DNA from: Rhodospirillaceae bacterium CCH5-H10
GTDB taxonomy: Bacteria; Pseudomonadota; Alphaproteobacteria; Reyranellales; Reyranellaceae
NCBI GenBank assembly: GCA_001557035.1
Contig: LSKJ01000065.1
Coordinates: forward strand, 18,343-82,342
Direction: 5' to 3'
Length of the DNA: 64,000 nucleotides
Shown here: positions 9,229 through 17,445 of the stretch, piece by piece
Layout of the letters: every line of letters begins with the position of its first letter
How positions within the stretch are numbered: the stretch's first letter is position 1
Program-made: the position numbers and the translations under genes
Notes under the pieces: generated by a model
The model's database searches: none
The model's input: only the letters and a program-made list of their open reading frames with translations
Told to the model about the DNA's origin: nothing

Positions 9229-9329
9229 AAAGGTCCCTCGCTTACGCTCGGGATGACATCCCTCGTTTGAGCGGCGCACTGCGCAAATCCCTGCAAAATT
9301 GTCATCCCGAGCGTAAGCGAGGGACCTTT
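9229..9329. repeat. Dispersed palindrome family R1, copy 1
   Basis: Two perfectly complementary 29-nt arms (9229-9257 and 9301-9329) surround a 43-nt spacer; each arm contains CCCTCGCTTACGCTCGGGAT or its complement. Two other copies are at 37738-37834 and 52206-52287. Just before it (about 9185-9226) lies a worn fragment resembling the R3 repeat (CACCTCCCCCGTCTTACGG). Together these fill the non-coding stretch 9116-9417; nothing else was seen there. Confidence 0.85.
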
Positions 9330-9417
9330 CGCCTTCTTCAGGATGCCAACCAACACGGCCTCTTTAGAAGGGCACGCGGCCATAGAGCAGTTCGACTCGG
9401 TCTGAAATCATAATGGT

Positions 9418-10257
9418 CTAGCCGCCGGAGCGGCCCAGCCGCGCCGCCGTGGTGGCGAGCGAACCGCCCGCTGCTTCGAGTTGATCCATGATCGAGAAAT
9501 GGTTGAGGTCGGCCAGCGGCAACAACTCACTGGGGAGCCCCGCCGCCTGCCGCGCCTCGTGATAGGCGACGGACTGGCGCTGCAGCTCGGGCAGTTCGCC
9601 GGTGCCATAGGCCAGGACGACCGGCGCGCTCTTCTTCGGCAAGTGCAGGATCGGACTGGTTTCCGCCGCCTGCGCCGCGGTCAGCCGAAGATTGTCGTTG
9701 AGATAGTTCAGCCGGCAGGGCTCGACGTCGTAGATGCCGCTGATCGCGAGGCCGGCATCGACCTCGTCCATCGCCAGCGTCGTCGCGGTGAGATGGCCGC
9801 CCGCCGACCAGCCCGACACGACCAGCCGTCCCTGCCCAACGCCGTGGCGCGGCCCGTCGCGGCGCAGCCAACGCACCGCTTCGGCGATCTCCGCGACGAT
9901 CGCCGGCAGCGTCGCTTCGGGCGCCAGCGTGTAACCCACGAAGGCGACATCCATGCCGTTGGCCAGCGGACCCGCCGCCATGCAGGCGAAGGTCTCCTTG
10001 GCGTTGCGCTGCCAGTAGCCGCCATGGATGAAGGCGAACAACGGCGCTTTGGCCGCGCCGCAGCGGAACAGGTCGAGCTTGTTGCGGGGCAGCGGACCAT
10101 AGGCGAGATCGAGGCTCTCGGCATGGTCGGCACGGAAGCGATCGCTGCGGGCGATCCAGCCATCGCGCCGCGCACCGGAATCGGCGACGGCGTCGGTATT
10201 GTTGTAGCCCTTGTCGAGCTCCGCCCGCGTCATGCCCCGCCACACGATCTCGCTCAT
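9418..10257 (-). CDS. Alpha/beta hydrolase (esterase / arylformamidase-like)
   Basis: 279-residue alpha/beta hydrolase of the hormone-sensitive-lipase/kynurenine-formamidase type. It shows the oxyanion-hole motif FIHGGYWQ, the nucleophile elbow VSGWSAGGHLTA and, near the C-terminus, D-L-N-H-F-S-I-M-D, which supplies the catalytic histidine. The N-terminal WRGMTRAELDKGYNN is typical of arylformamidase-like members. The ATG at 10257 is preferred over 10263 because AGAAGGA then lies at a normal six-base spacing. No kynurenine pathway genes adjoin, so the substrate is open. Confidence 0.85.
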   Translation of the reverse strand: MSEIVWRGMTRAELDKGYNNTDAVADSGARRDGWIARSDRFRADHAESLDLAYGPLPRNKLDLFRCGAAKAPLFAFIHGGYWQRNAKETFACMAAGPLANGMDVAFVGYTLAPEATLPAIVAEIAEAVRWLRRDGPRHGVGQGRLVVSGWSAGGHLTATTLAMDEVDAGLAISGIYDVEPCRLNYLNDNLRLTAAQAAETSPILHLPKKSAPVVLAYGTGELPELQRQSVAYHEARQAAGLPSELLPLADLNHFSIMDQLEAAGGSLATTAARLGRSGG

Positions 10258-10394
10258 CGCCATTCCTTCTGTTCCGGTCTTCTCGTGTAGCGTCTTTCCG
10301 ACCGAGAAAGAATCACTTCGGTTCTCCCGACAAGGCCCTCCCCCTGATTGAGCGCCCCCAGCAAACGACGGGCGGCCGCATGAGACAATTGGTT

Positions 10395-10414
10395 GAAATG
10401 ACTTAGTTCATTTC
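10395..10414. promoter_or_regulatory. Inverted repeat upstream of guanine deaminase
   Basis: GAAATGA and TCATTTC are separated by six bases, in the 250-bp gap between the divergent hydrolase and guanine deaminase genes. The arms would suit a dimeric repressor; no regulator is encoded next to it. Confidence 0.4.
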
Positions 10415-10515
10415 CGACCAGCCTCTCAGGATGAGGATGGTGTGTTTGAACGCGAGACGAAAAGCCTCCAGCACGGCTCTTCCCCGCATTGCGGTTCGGT
10501 GCGAACGTCGGCGCA

Positions 10516-11835
10516 ATGAGTTCTTCTTCGCGTCCGACCGCCCTTCGCGGCCCCGCCCTCACCTTCAGCGGCGATCCGTTCCGCGACGGCCTCGACCGCA
10601 CCATGGTCCACGAGCCCGATGCGATCGTGGCGATGCAGGACGGGCGCATCACCCATTTCGGCCCTGCTTCCCGCATCGCGCCGTTGCTGCCGGCGGGCAC
10701 GGAGATTCGCGACTTCGGCAAGGACGCGCTGATCTCGGCAGGCTTCGTCGACACGCACGTGCATTTCCCGCAAATGCCGATGATCGCGAGCCATGGCGCA
10801 CAGCTCCTCGACTGGCTGGAACGCTACACCTTTCCGACCGAGCTGAAATTCGCCGACCGCGCCTACACGCGGCGGGTGGCCCGCGCGTTCCTGCAGGAGA
10901 ATTTGCGCAACGGCATCACCACGAGCTGCGTCTACTGCACCGTGCACGCCCATTCGGCCGACATCCTGTTCGAGGAGGCCGAGGCGCTCGGCCTGCGGCT
11001 GGCCGCCGGCAAGGTACTGATGGACCGCAACGCGCCCGAGGCGCTGCGCGACACCGCCCAGTCGGGCTATGACGAATCGCAGGCGCTAATCCGCAAATGG
11101 CACGGTCGCGGCCGCCTGCTCTACGCCATCACGCCGCGCTTTGCGGGCACGAGTTCGCGCGAGCAACTCGCCGCTGCCGGAGCGCTGTGGCGCGACCATC
11201 CCGATTGCCTGATGCAGACGCACATCGCCGAGACGGAGGCCGAGGTCGCCTGGATCAAGGAACTGTTCCCCGAGCGTGCGAGCTATCTCGACGTCTACGA
11301 TCATCACGGGCTTTGCGGAAAGCGCGCGGTGTTCGGCCACGGCATCTGGCTGGGCGACGAGGAGTTGCAGCGCCTGCACGAAGCCGATGCCGCGATCGCC
11401 CACTGCCCGACCTCGAACTTCTTCCTGGGCAGCGGCCTGTTCGACATCACGCGGGCGACCCGCGCCGACCGGCCCGTGCGCGTCGGCCTCGGCACCGATC
11501 TGGGCGCCGGCACGTCCTTCTCGATCCTGCAGACGCTGAACGAGGCCTACAAGGCGGCCCAGCTCAACCGCCATCCGCTGTCGGCCGCCCATGCCTATTA
11601 TCTCGCGACGCGCGGCTCGGCGGCGGCCATGCATCTGGAAGACAAGATCGGCAGCATCGCGCCGGGCATGGAGGCCGATCTCGTGGTGCTCGACATGCGC
11701 TCCACGCCGCTGATCGCCTTCCGCATGGACGAGGCCCGCGACTTCGCCGAGCAGCTCTTCATCCAGATGATCCTGGGCGACGACCGGGCGGTGCAGGCGA
11801 CCTACGTCGCCGGCCGGCCGGCCTACGCCCGCTGA
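10516..11835 (+). CDS. guaD: Guanine deaminase
   Basis: Zn-dependent amidohydrolase converting guanine to xanthine and ammonia in purine catabolism. It has the family HxH motif in AGFVDTHVHFPQMPMIAS, then MQTHIAETEAEVAW, VFGHGIWL, AIAHCPTSNFFLGSGLF and GLGTDLGAGTSFS, the last holding the catalytic Asp. Length (439 residues from this start) matches bacterial GuaD. The ATG at 10516 is preferred over an in-frame start at 10489, which would add nine unconserved residues. No xanthine dehydrogenase or other purine-catabolic gene is adjacent. Confidence 0.93.
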   Translation: MSSSSRPTALRGPALTFSGDPFRDGLDRTMVHEPDAIVAMQDGRITHFGPASRIAPLLPAGTEIRDFGKDALISAGFVDTHVHFPQMPMIASHGAQLLDWLERYTFPTELKFADRAYTRRVARAFLQENLRNGITTSCVYCTVHAHSADILFEEAEALGLRLAAGKVLMDRNAPEALRDTAQSGYDESQALIRKWHGRGRLLYAITPRFAGTSSREQLAAAGALWRDHPDCLMQTHIAETEAEVAWIKELFPERASYLDVYDHHGLCGKRAVFGHGIWLGDEELQRLHEADAAIAHCPTSNFFLGSGLFDITRATRADRPVRVGLGTDLGAGTSFSILQTLNEAYKAAQLNRHPLSAAHAYYLATRGSAAAMHLEDKIGSIAPGMEADLVVLDMRSTPLIAFRMDEARDFAEQLFIQMILGDDRAVQATYVAGRPAYAR

Positions 11836-11883
11836 AGACGAATTGCTTTCCCTAGCGTTAATTTTCAGTGTCGGACCATAAAT

Positions 11884-12075
11884 ATGGTGGCCGACCGTCC
11901 GATTTCGGCTTAGGCTTTCTTCGGTAGCTGAAGGAGGGTTTTTATCCGTTCGAGGACATGTCCCCAGACGGAAACTGGTTCACCGGTGGAACGTCCACCG
12001 CGTGCCCTATCGGCCTCACCCCTCAGCCAGACCATCGATCGCCAACGCCTCCGCTCGCCGGGGGCGTTTTTGTTT
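11884..12075 (+). ncRNA. Candidate structured RNA or leader upstream of phoH
   Basis: The 286-bp gap between guaD and phoH is unusually rich in local structure. A CTTC/GAAG hairpin near 11919-11934 is followed by AGGAGGGTTTTT; at 11984-12000 CGGTGGA-ACG-TCCACCG is a perfect seven-base-pair hairpin; at 12044-12075 AACGCC and GGCGTT form a terminator-like stem ending in TTTTTGTTTT. The whole could be a small RNA with its own terminator, or an attenuated leader of phoH, whose start lies 46 bp beyond the terminator. No known RNA family was recognised. Confidence 0.45.
12044..12075 (+). terminator. Rho-independent terminator upstream of phoH
   Basis: Stem AACGCC/GGCGTT with flanking G-C pairs, followed by TTTTTGTTTT. 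It ends whatever transcript arises from 11.84-12.04 kb. Confidence 0.65.
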
Positions 12076-12121
12076 TGGGCGATCGGTCCCGCTCCCCTGA
12101 CCAAGACACCGGAGTAAGAAT

Positions 12122-12847
12122 ATGGCCAAACGCGCCGCACGCCGAGCCAAGCTGCACGCCATCGACAGCGCCCGTATTCACAACGTCGTTTTCGACAACG
12201 CTCCGGCCAGCCAACGCGATCAGAGCTACATCAAGAAGGTCAGGCCTCGGACCGACAACCAAAGGCTCCTGATGGAGGCGATAGATACAAAACCGCTGAC
12301 CGTGGCGCTGGGACCGGCAGGCACCGGCAAGACCTACCTCGCGATCGCCGCCGCCGTCGAAGCCCTGGATGCCGGCACCGTCTCGCGCATCGTGCTGTCG
12401 CGGCCGGCCGTGGAAGCGGGCGAGAATTTGGGCTTCCTGCCGGGCGACATGCGCGAAAAGCTCGACCCCTACCTGCGCCCCCTGTGGGACGCCCTGAACG
12501 ACCGGATGGGGCCGAAGCGCCTGAGCCAGCATCTCGACGACGGCACGATCGAGATCGCGCCCGTGGCCTTCATGCGCGGCCGCACCCTGAACAACGCTTT
12601 CGTGCTGATCGACGAGGCCCAGAACTGCACCTACGGGCAGCTCAAGATGCTGCTCACCCGGCTGGGCTGGCACTCGACCATGGTCATGACCGGCGATCCG
12701 GACCAGACCGACCTGCTGCCGGAATTGTCCGGCCTGGCCGCGATCGGGACCAAGCTGGACGGGCTCGACGACGTCTCCGTGGTCCGCCTGACGCAGCAGG
12801 ACGTGGTGCGTCACCCGCTGGTCGGACGCATGCTGTCGGTGCTGTGA
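12122..12847 (+). CDS. phoH: PhoH-like ATPase
   Basis: 241-residue P-loop ATPase of the PhoH family. The Walker A motif GPAGTGKTYLA is centred on Lys70, the sensor-like region RPAVEAGENLGFLPGD follows, and Walker B with the conserved FVLIDEAQNCTYGQLKMLLTR is near residue 165. The N-terminus is basic and the usual PhoL N-terminal domain is absent, so this is the short phoH type rather than the ybeZ type found beside ybeY. PhoH proteins are linked to RNA metabolism and phosphate starvation, but the exact activity is unsettled. The structured leader just upstream may control it. Confidence 0.9.
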   Translation: MAKRAARRAKLHAIDSARIHNVVFDNAPASQRDQSYIKKVRPRTDNQRLLMEAIDTKPLTVALGPAGTGKTYLAIAAAVEALDAGTVSRIVLSRPAVEAGENLGFLPGDMREKLDPYLRPLWDALNDRMGPKRLSQHLDDGTIEIAPVAFMRGRTLNNAFVLIDEAQNCTYGQLKMLLTRLGWHSTMVMTGDPDQTDLLPELSGLAAIGTKLDGLDDVSVVRLTQQDVVRHPLVGRMLSVL

Positions 12848-13129
12848 AGCCACTCAAGTTATCCACATATCGAAGCGCGCCAGCCAAATGGTCCAGATCG
12901 AGAACAAAGGGGAGTGCCAGCTTTTTCTGACGTGAAGCCGGATCGTTGAAAACCAAATGGATACATGAGGTTAAGCGAGGGGTGGCGGGCGACTGCCACC
13001 CCTCCTGGATTGAGTCAATATAGTGACTCTTCGCGAGCCTGCGCCGGGCATCGGGCTTGTTCACAGACTTCCCCACATGCCGCCGAGCGCCTTGTGCGGA
13101 CGTGCCGGCGACACCATTCTCCGCGTCCC
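12848..13129. other. Intergenic stretch with DnaA-box-like sites and a hairpin
   Basis: 282 bp between phoH and uvrC. It contains one exact TTATCCACA at 12859-12867, weaker relatives at 13057-13065 (TTGTTCACA) and about 13069-13077 (TTCCCCACA), and a GGGTGGC/GCCACCC hairpin at about 12978-13000 that could end phoH transcription. No gene was seen. Confidence 0.4.
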
Positions 13130-15016
13130 GTGACCGACGAAACCGACATCGACCTGCCCCCCAGCGAAGGCTCGCTTGCCGACGGCATGCGGATCATCGC
13201 CGACTTCGTGCGGACCCTGCCGCGCAAGCCGGGCGTCTATCGCATGATCTCGGCCGAGGGCGAGGTCCTGTACGTCGGCAAGGCCCGCTCGCTGCGCAGC
13301 CGCGTCGCGGCCTATACGCAGCCGACGCGGCTCGCCACGCGCCTGATCCGAATGGTTTCCGCGACGCGGACCATGGAATTCGCCGTTACGGACAGCGAAG
13401 CCGAGGCGCTGCTCCTCGAGAACAACCTGATCAAGCGCTTCCGGCCGCGCTTCAACGTGCTGCTGCGCGACGACAAGTCGTTCCCCTACATCGTCATCCG
13501 CCGCGACACCGACTGGCCGCAGCTCGCCAAGCATCGCGGCACGCGCGAGCCGGCCAATGAGTATTTCGGGCCGTTCGCCTCGGCCACGGCGGTCAACCGC
13601 ACGCTCTACGCCCTGCAACGCGCCTTCCCGCTGCGCTCCTGCTCCGACGGCGTCTTCTCGACGCGCACGCGGCCCTGCCTGCAGTACCAGATCAAGCGCT
13701 GCACGGCGCCCTGCGTCGGCCGCATCGAGCGGCCCGAGTACGACGCCATCGTGCAGGAGGTGCGCGGCTTCCTCGGCGGGCGCAATCGCGAGATCCAGCA
13801 GACGCTTTCCCAGCGCATGGAGCAGGCCTCGGCCAACCTCGAATTCGAGAGCGCCGCGATCCTGCGCGACCGCATCCGCGCGCTGGCCCACATCACCTCG
13901 CACCAGTCGATCAGCCTGCCGTCGATCGACGAGGCCGACATCTTCGCCGCCCATGCCGAGGGCGGGCAGATCTGCGTCCAGGTGTTCTTTCTGCGGGCGG
14001 GCCAGAACCTCGGCAACCGCGCCTACTTCCCCAGCCACGGCAAGGAGCTCGACGAGGGCCAGGTGCTGGAGGCCTTCATGGGCCAGTTCTACGAAGCGCG
14101 GCAGGCACCAAAGCTGATCCTGACCAGCCATGACGTCGCCGAGCGCGAGCTGATGGAAAGCGCTCTGGCCTTGTCGGCCGGCCACAAGGTCGAGATCCGC
14201 CAGCCCAAGCGCGGCGATCAGAAGGACGTGCTCGACCAGGCGGTGAACAATGCGCGCGAGGCGCTGGCCCGCCGCATGGCCGAGCGCGGCACGCAGCGCA
14301 CGCTGCTCGAAGGCGTGGCCCGCGTGTTCGGCCTCGACGCACCGCCCGAGCGCATCGAGGTGTACGACAACAGCCACATCCAGGGCACGGCGGCGATCGG
14401 CGCGATGATCGTGGCCGGGCCGGAAGGCTTCAACAAGAACGCCTACCGCAAGTTCAACATCAAGACCGAGGGTGCGGCGGGCGACGACTTCGCGATGATG
14501 CGCGAGGTGATGACCCGCCGGTTCGGCCGCGCGCTGAAGGAGAATCCCGAGCGCGACGACGAGCATTGGCCCGACCTGCTGCTGATCGACGGCGGCCAGG
14601 GTCAGCTCGAAGCGGTGCGTGGGGTTATGGCCGAACTCGGCCTGGAGGACATTCCCCTGGTCGGCATCGCCAAGGGGCCCGACCGCGATGCGGGCCGCGA
14701 GCGCTTCTTCATGACCGGCAAGCAGCCCTTCTCCCTCGAGCCGCGCGATCCCGTCCTTTATTTCCTGCAGCGGCTGCGGGACGAGGCGCATCGCTTCGCG
14801 ATCGGCACGCACCGCACGCGACGCGCGGCCGACATGACGCGCTCGGCGCTCGACGACGTGCCGGGCATAGGCGCCGGCCGCAAGCGCGCGCTGCTCAATC
14901 ATTTCGGCAGCGCCCGTGCGGTTTCGGGTGCCACGCTGGAGGACATCAAGTCGGTGCCGGGAATCTCCAGCGCACTCGCCCAGAAAATCCATGACCACTT
15001 CCGGGGCGGCCGGTAA
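13130..15016 (+). CDS. uvrC: Excinuclease ABC subunit C
   Basis: Nuclease subunit of nucleotide excision repair that makes the 3' and 5' incisions. Domains: GIY-YIG (KPGVYRMISAEGEVLYVGKA, about residues 25-110), a Cys-containing RCTAPCVGR segment, a UVR motif near 205-240, the RNase-H-like UvrC domain with IEVYDNSHIQGT and LLIDGGQGQL, and tandem helix-hairpin-helix motifs at the C-terminus (DDVPGIGAGRKRALL and KSVPGIS). The GTG at 13130 gives 628 residues, normal for UvrC; the frame is open to 12965, but those 55 extra codons are unconserved. Confidence 0.95.
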   Translation: MTDETDIDLPPSEGSLADGMRIIADFVRTLPRKPGVYRMISAEGEVLYVGKARSLRSRVAAYTQPTRLATRLIRMVSATRTMEFAVTDSEAEALLLENNLIKRFRPRFNVLLRDDKSFPYIVIRRDTDWPQLAKHRGTREPANEYFGPFASATAVNRTLYALQRAFPLRSCSDGVFSTRTRPCLQYQIKRCTAPCVGRIERPEYDAIVQEVRGFLGGRNREIQQTLSQRMEQASANLEFESAAILRDRIRALAHITSHQSISLPSIDEADIFAAHAEGGQICVQVFFLRAGQNLGNRAYFPSHGKELDEGQVLEAFMGQFYEARQAPKLILTSHDVAERELMESALALSAGHKVEIRQPKRGDQKDVLDQAVNNAREALARRMAERGTQRTLLEGVARVFGLDAPPERIEVYDNSHIQGTAAIGAMIVAGPEGFNKNAYRKFNIKTEGAAGDDFAMMREVMTRRFGRALKENPERDDEHWPDLLLIDGGQGQLEAVRGVMAELGLEDIPLVGIAKGPDRDAGRERFFMTGKQPFSLEPRDPVLYFLQRLRDEAHRFAIGTHRTRRAADMTRSALDDVPGIGAGRKRALLNHFGSARAVSGATLEDIKSVPGISSALAQKIHDHFRGGR

Positions 15017-15026
15017 GGTCGGGGCG

Positions 15027-15602
15027 ATGCTGTTCAATCTTCCCAACATGCTCACCCTGTCGCGCATCGTCGCGATTCCGCTGGTGGTCGCCTGCTTCTG
15101 GCTCGATCGCGGCTGGGCGCAGTGGTTCTCGATGGCGCTGTTCGTGGCCGCCGCGGTGACCGACTGGTTCGATGGCTATTTCGCGCGGCGCTATCACCAG
15201 ATCTCGCGCTTCGGCCGCTTCCTCGACCCGATCGCCGACAAGCTGCTGGTCGCCGCCGCCCTCGTCATGCTGGTCGACAACAGCACGCTGGCCGGCCTGA
15301 ACGTGCTGGCTGCGCTGATCATCCTCGCCCGCGAAATCCTGGTCTCGGGCCTGCGAGAGTTTCTCGCCGAGCTGCGCGTCGGCCTGCCGGTGAGTGCGCT
15401 CGCCAAGTGGAAGACCGCCGTGCAGATGGTGGCGATCGCCGCGCTGCTGGTCGGCGACGCGGCCGCGCACTGGGTGACGCAGGCCGGCATCGTGCTGATC
15501 TGGATCGCCGCCGCGCTCACCCTCATCACCGGCTACGACTATCTGCGCACCGGCCTGCGCCACATGGCCGAGGATGCGCCGGGCACGGGTGGCCAGAAGT
15601 GA
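15027..15602 (+). CDS. pgsA: CDP-diacylglycerol-glycerol-3-phosphate 3-phosphatidyltransferase
   Basis: Integral membrane enzyme making phosphatidylglycerol-phosphate from CDP-diacylglycerol. It carries the CDP-alcohol phosphotransferase signature D-G-x2-A-R-x8-G-x3-D-x3-D in DGYFARRYHQISRFGRFLD, and four to five hydrophobic segments over 191 residues. It starts 10 bp after uvrC; the uvrC-pgsA-moaD-moaE order is common in alphaproteobacteria. The ATG at 15027 gives MLFNLPNMLTLSR, the normal family N-terminus. Confidence 0.94.
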   Translation: MLFNLPNMLTLSRIVAIPLVVACFWLDRGWAQWFSMALFVAAAVTDWFDGYFARRYHQISRFGRFLDPIADKLLVAAALVMLVDNSTLAGLNVLAALIILAREILVSGLREFLAELRVGLPVSALAKWKTAVQMVAIAALLVGDAAAHWVTQAGIVLIWIAAALTLITGYDYLRTGLRHMAEDAPGTGGQK

Positions 15603-15850
15603 AAGTCCGCTACTTCGCCTGGATGAAGAAGACCGTCGGCGTGCCGGAGGAAGAAGTCACGCCACCGGCCGACATCGACACGGTGGGCGACCTGATCGTG
15701 TGGCTGCGCGGCCGCAGCCCCGGCCATGCCGAGGCGCTGGCGGAAGGCGCCGCATTCGGCGCCGCCGTCGACCAGCGCACCGCGACCTTCGACGTGAAGC
15801 TCGCGGGGGCGCGCGAAGTCGCGTTCTTCCCGCCCTTCACCGGCGGCTGA
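15599..15850 (+). CDS. moaD: Molybdopterin synthase small subunit (MoaD)
   Basis: 83-residue ubiquitin-like sulfur carrier for molybdopterin synthesis. It begins MKVRYFAWMKKTVG and ends in the diagnostic F-T-G-G, the C-terminus that is adenylated and thiocarboxylated. The GTG start overlaps the pgsA stop as GTGA. moaE follows four bases later, so the two subunits are co-translated. The activating MoeB is not here, but a ThiF-rhodanese protein lies convergent at 16486-17445. Confidence 0.92.
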   Translation: MKVRYFAWMKKTVGVPEEEVTPPADIDTVGDLIVWLRGRSPGHAEALAEGAAFGAAVDQRTATFDVKLAGAREVAFFPPFTGG

Positions 15851-15854
15851 CACC

Positions 15855-16325
15855 ATGACGGTGCGCGTCCAGGAAGCCGACTTCGACGTCGGCGCCGAGC
15901 TGGCCCGCCTCACCGACGGCAACAGGCGCATCGGCGGCCTCGCCGTCTTCGTCGGCCTCGTGCGCGAGATGCATGTGCGCGAGGGTTATCACCGCGATCG
16001 CGTCGACGCGCTGACGCTGGAGCACTATCCCGGCATGACCGAGACGGCGCTGGAGGAGATCGAGGCCGAGGCGCACAAGCGCTGGCCGCTCGAAGCCACG
16101 CTGATCGTTCACCGCTACGGCCGCATGGAGCCGGGCGAGCGCATCGTGCTGGTGGCCGTCGGCTCGCCGCATCGCGAGGCCGCCTTCGAGGCCTGCGAAT
16201 TCCTGGTCGACTGGCTGAAGACCAAGGCACCGTTCTGGAAACTGGAAGACACGCCCAAGGGCGAACAATGGGTCGGCGCCCATCAGGAAGACGACGCAGC
16301 CGCGGCACGCTGGGAGAAGAAGTAA
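15855..16325 (+). CDS. moaE: Molybdopterin synthase large subunit (MoaE)
   Basis: Catalytic subunit of molybdopterin synthase, converting precursor Z (cPMP) to molybdopterin with MoaD thiocarboxylate. Family segments visible: GGLAVFVGLVRE near residue 27, LTLEHYPGMTE, HRYGRMEPGERIVLVAVGSPHR and the lysine-bearing DWLKTKAPFWKLE near the C-terminus, where the active-site lysine lies. Length of 156 residues is normal. Confidence 0.94.
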   Translation: MTVRVQEADFDVGAELARLTDGNRRIGGLAVFVGLVREMHVREGYHRDRVDALTLEHYPGMTETALEEIEAEAHKRWPLEATLIVHRYGRMEPGERIVLVAVGSPHREAAFEACEFLVDWLKTKAPFWKLEDTPKGEQWVGAHQEDDAAAARWEKK

Positions 16326-16360
16326 GTCACCGAGGCTTTCTTTCTCAGCCTCCCCCATGA

Positions 16361-16470
16361 CCTCATCCTGAGGAGGCCACGCAGTGGCCGTCTCGAAGGA
16401 TGGGCTATGGACGCGGTGCTCGTGCCCACCCTTCGAGACGCGGTCCTGCGGACCGCTCCTCAGGGTGAGG
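16361..16470. repeat. Dispersed palindrome family R2 (single copy here)
   Basis: CCTCATCCTGAGGAG and CTCCTCAGGGTGAGG form the outer arms; internal GTCTCGAAGGATGGGC and GCCCACCCTTCGAGAC extend the pairing, and GGCCACGCAGTGGCC and GCGGTCCTGCGGACCGC make side hairpins. This type of repeat is abundant in Rhizobiales and relatives. It separates the convergent moaE and thiF genes and could serve both as a terminator. Confidence 0.8.
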
Positions 16471-16485
16471 TTGTTGATGTGAATG

Positions 16486-17445
16486 CTACCCCAACGCCAC
16501 CAGCGCGAGGTTCTTGACGCCGCGTTCGCGCAAACGGTCCGCTGCCATCAGCGCGCGCTGGCCGCTGCGGCAGGCCAGCACGACCCGGCCGTCGGGCGCG
16601 CCCAGCTCGTCGATCGTCTCGACCACCAGCCGCCGCGCGCCGGCGAAGGGCGAGACCGGCGCCTCGTCGAGGCCGCGCAGGTCGACCACGATGTCGCCGG
16701 GGCGCACCTGGTCGGGCGCGATGAACGCCACCTGCTCCTCGGGCTCGGGACTGCCGGCGAAGGCGAAGCCGCCGAAGGCAACACGCTTCGCATCGAAGGT
16801 CACCACACGGCCGAGCACGCTCGGCTCGAGCCCGAGCAGATGATGCAGCGTGAGATGCGCCTGCAGGCTGCCCAGCATCGCGACCGCGGTGCCGATCACG
16901 CCGACCGTCGCGCAGGTGCCGCCATCGACCGAGACTTCGGGGAACACCGCGCGATAGCTCGGGCCGCCACCGCAGAAGCCACCGGCATAGCCGGTCATGC
17001 CGATCACCGAGGCGCTGATCAGCGGCTTGGCCGTTGCGTGGCAGACGTCGCTCAGCATGTAGGTGACGGCGAAACTGTCGGCGGCATCGACCACGATGTC
17101 CGCTTCTGCCACGAGCCGCGCTGCGTTCTGTGGCGTCAGGCGCTCGGGCACCGCGTCGATGCGGACGTTGGGATTGAACCGTTGCAGCGTGGCGCGCGCC
17201 GCCTCGACCTTGAGCTTGCCGATGTCCGGCATGCCGTAGAGCGGCTGGCGATGAAGATTCGTTTCCTCGACCGTGTCGTGATCGACGATGGTGAGATGGC
17301 CGACGCCGGCACCGCTGAGATACTGCAGCACCGGGCAGCCGAGGCCACCGGCGCCGACGACCAGCACCGAGGCGGCGGCGAGGCGCGCCTGTCCTGTGTC
17401 GCCGATCTCGGGCAGGACGGCCTGGCGGGCGTAGCGGTTGGTCAC
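16486..17445 (-). CDS. thiF: ThiF/MoeB-type adenylyltransferase fused to a rhodanese domain
   Basis: 319 residues. The first about 240 form an E1-like adenylating domain: VLVVGAGGLGCPVLQYLS for ATP binding, D-H-D-T-V-E-E-T-N-L-H-R-Q, and DAADSFAVTYML. The C-terminus is a short rhodanese domain (DIVVDLRGLDEAP ... VVLACRSGQRALMAAD) with a Cys in C-R-S-G-Q-R-A at the active-site loop. The C-x2-C zinc pairs usual in MoeB/ThiF are not obvious. As last gene of the thi operon it presumably activates ThiS; the neighbouring moaDE suggests it may also serve MoaD. GTG start overlaps the thiE stop (GTGA). Confidence 0.88.
   Translation of the reverse strand: MTNRYARQAVLPEIGDTGQARLAAASVLVVGAGGLGCPVLQYLSGAGVGHLTIVDHDTVEETNLHRQPLYGMPDIGKLKVEAARATLQRFNPNVRIDAVPERLTPQNAARLVAEADIVVDAADSFAVTYMLSDVCHATAKPLISASVIGMTGYAGGFCGGGPSYRAVFPEVSVDGGTCATVGVIGTAVAMLGSLQAHLTLHHLLGLEPSVLGRVVTFDAKRVAFGGFAFAGSPEPEEQVAFIAPDQVRPGDIVVDLRGLDEAPVSPFAGARRLVVETIDELGAPDGRVVLACRSGQRALMAADRLRERGVKNLALVALG

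Noticed and set aside
9116-9417. CRISPR array suggested by the repeated-looking stretch
   Set aside because: The repeat is a single long palindrome, not a series of short direct repeats with equal spacers.
11958-12272. A 104-residue frame over the phoH leader
   Set aside because: It runs through the terminator hairpin and into phoH in another frame; composition shows no coding bias.
12848-13129. Replication origin
   Set aside because: Only one exact DnaA box, no AT-rich unwinding element and no dnaA, gidA, parA or hemE neighbour.
13061-15067. A 668-residue minus-strand frame antisense to uvrC
   Set aside because: It lacks domain motifs, is dominated by codons complementary to uvrC, and the plus strand has every UvrC domain in order.
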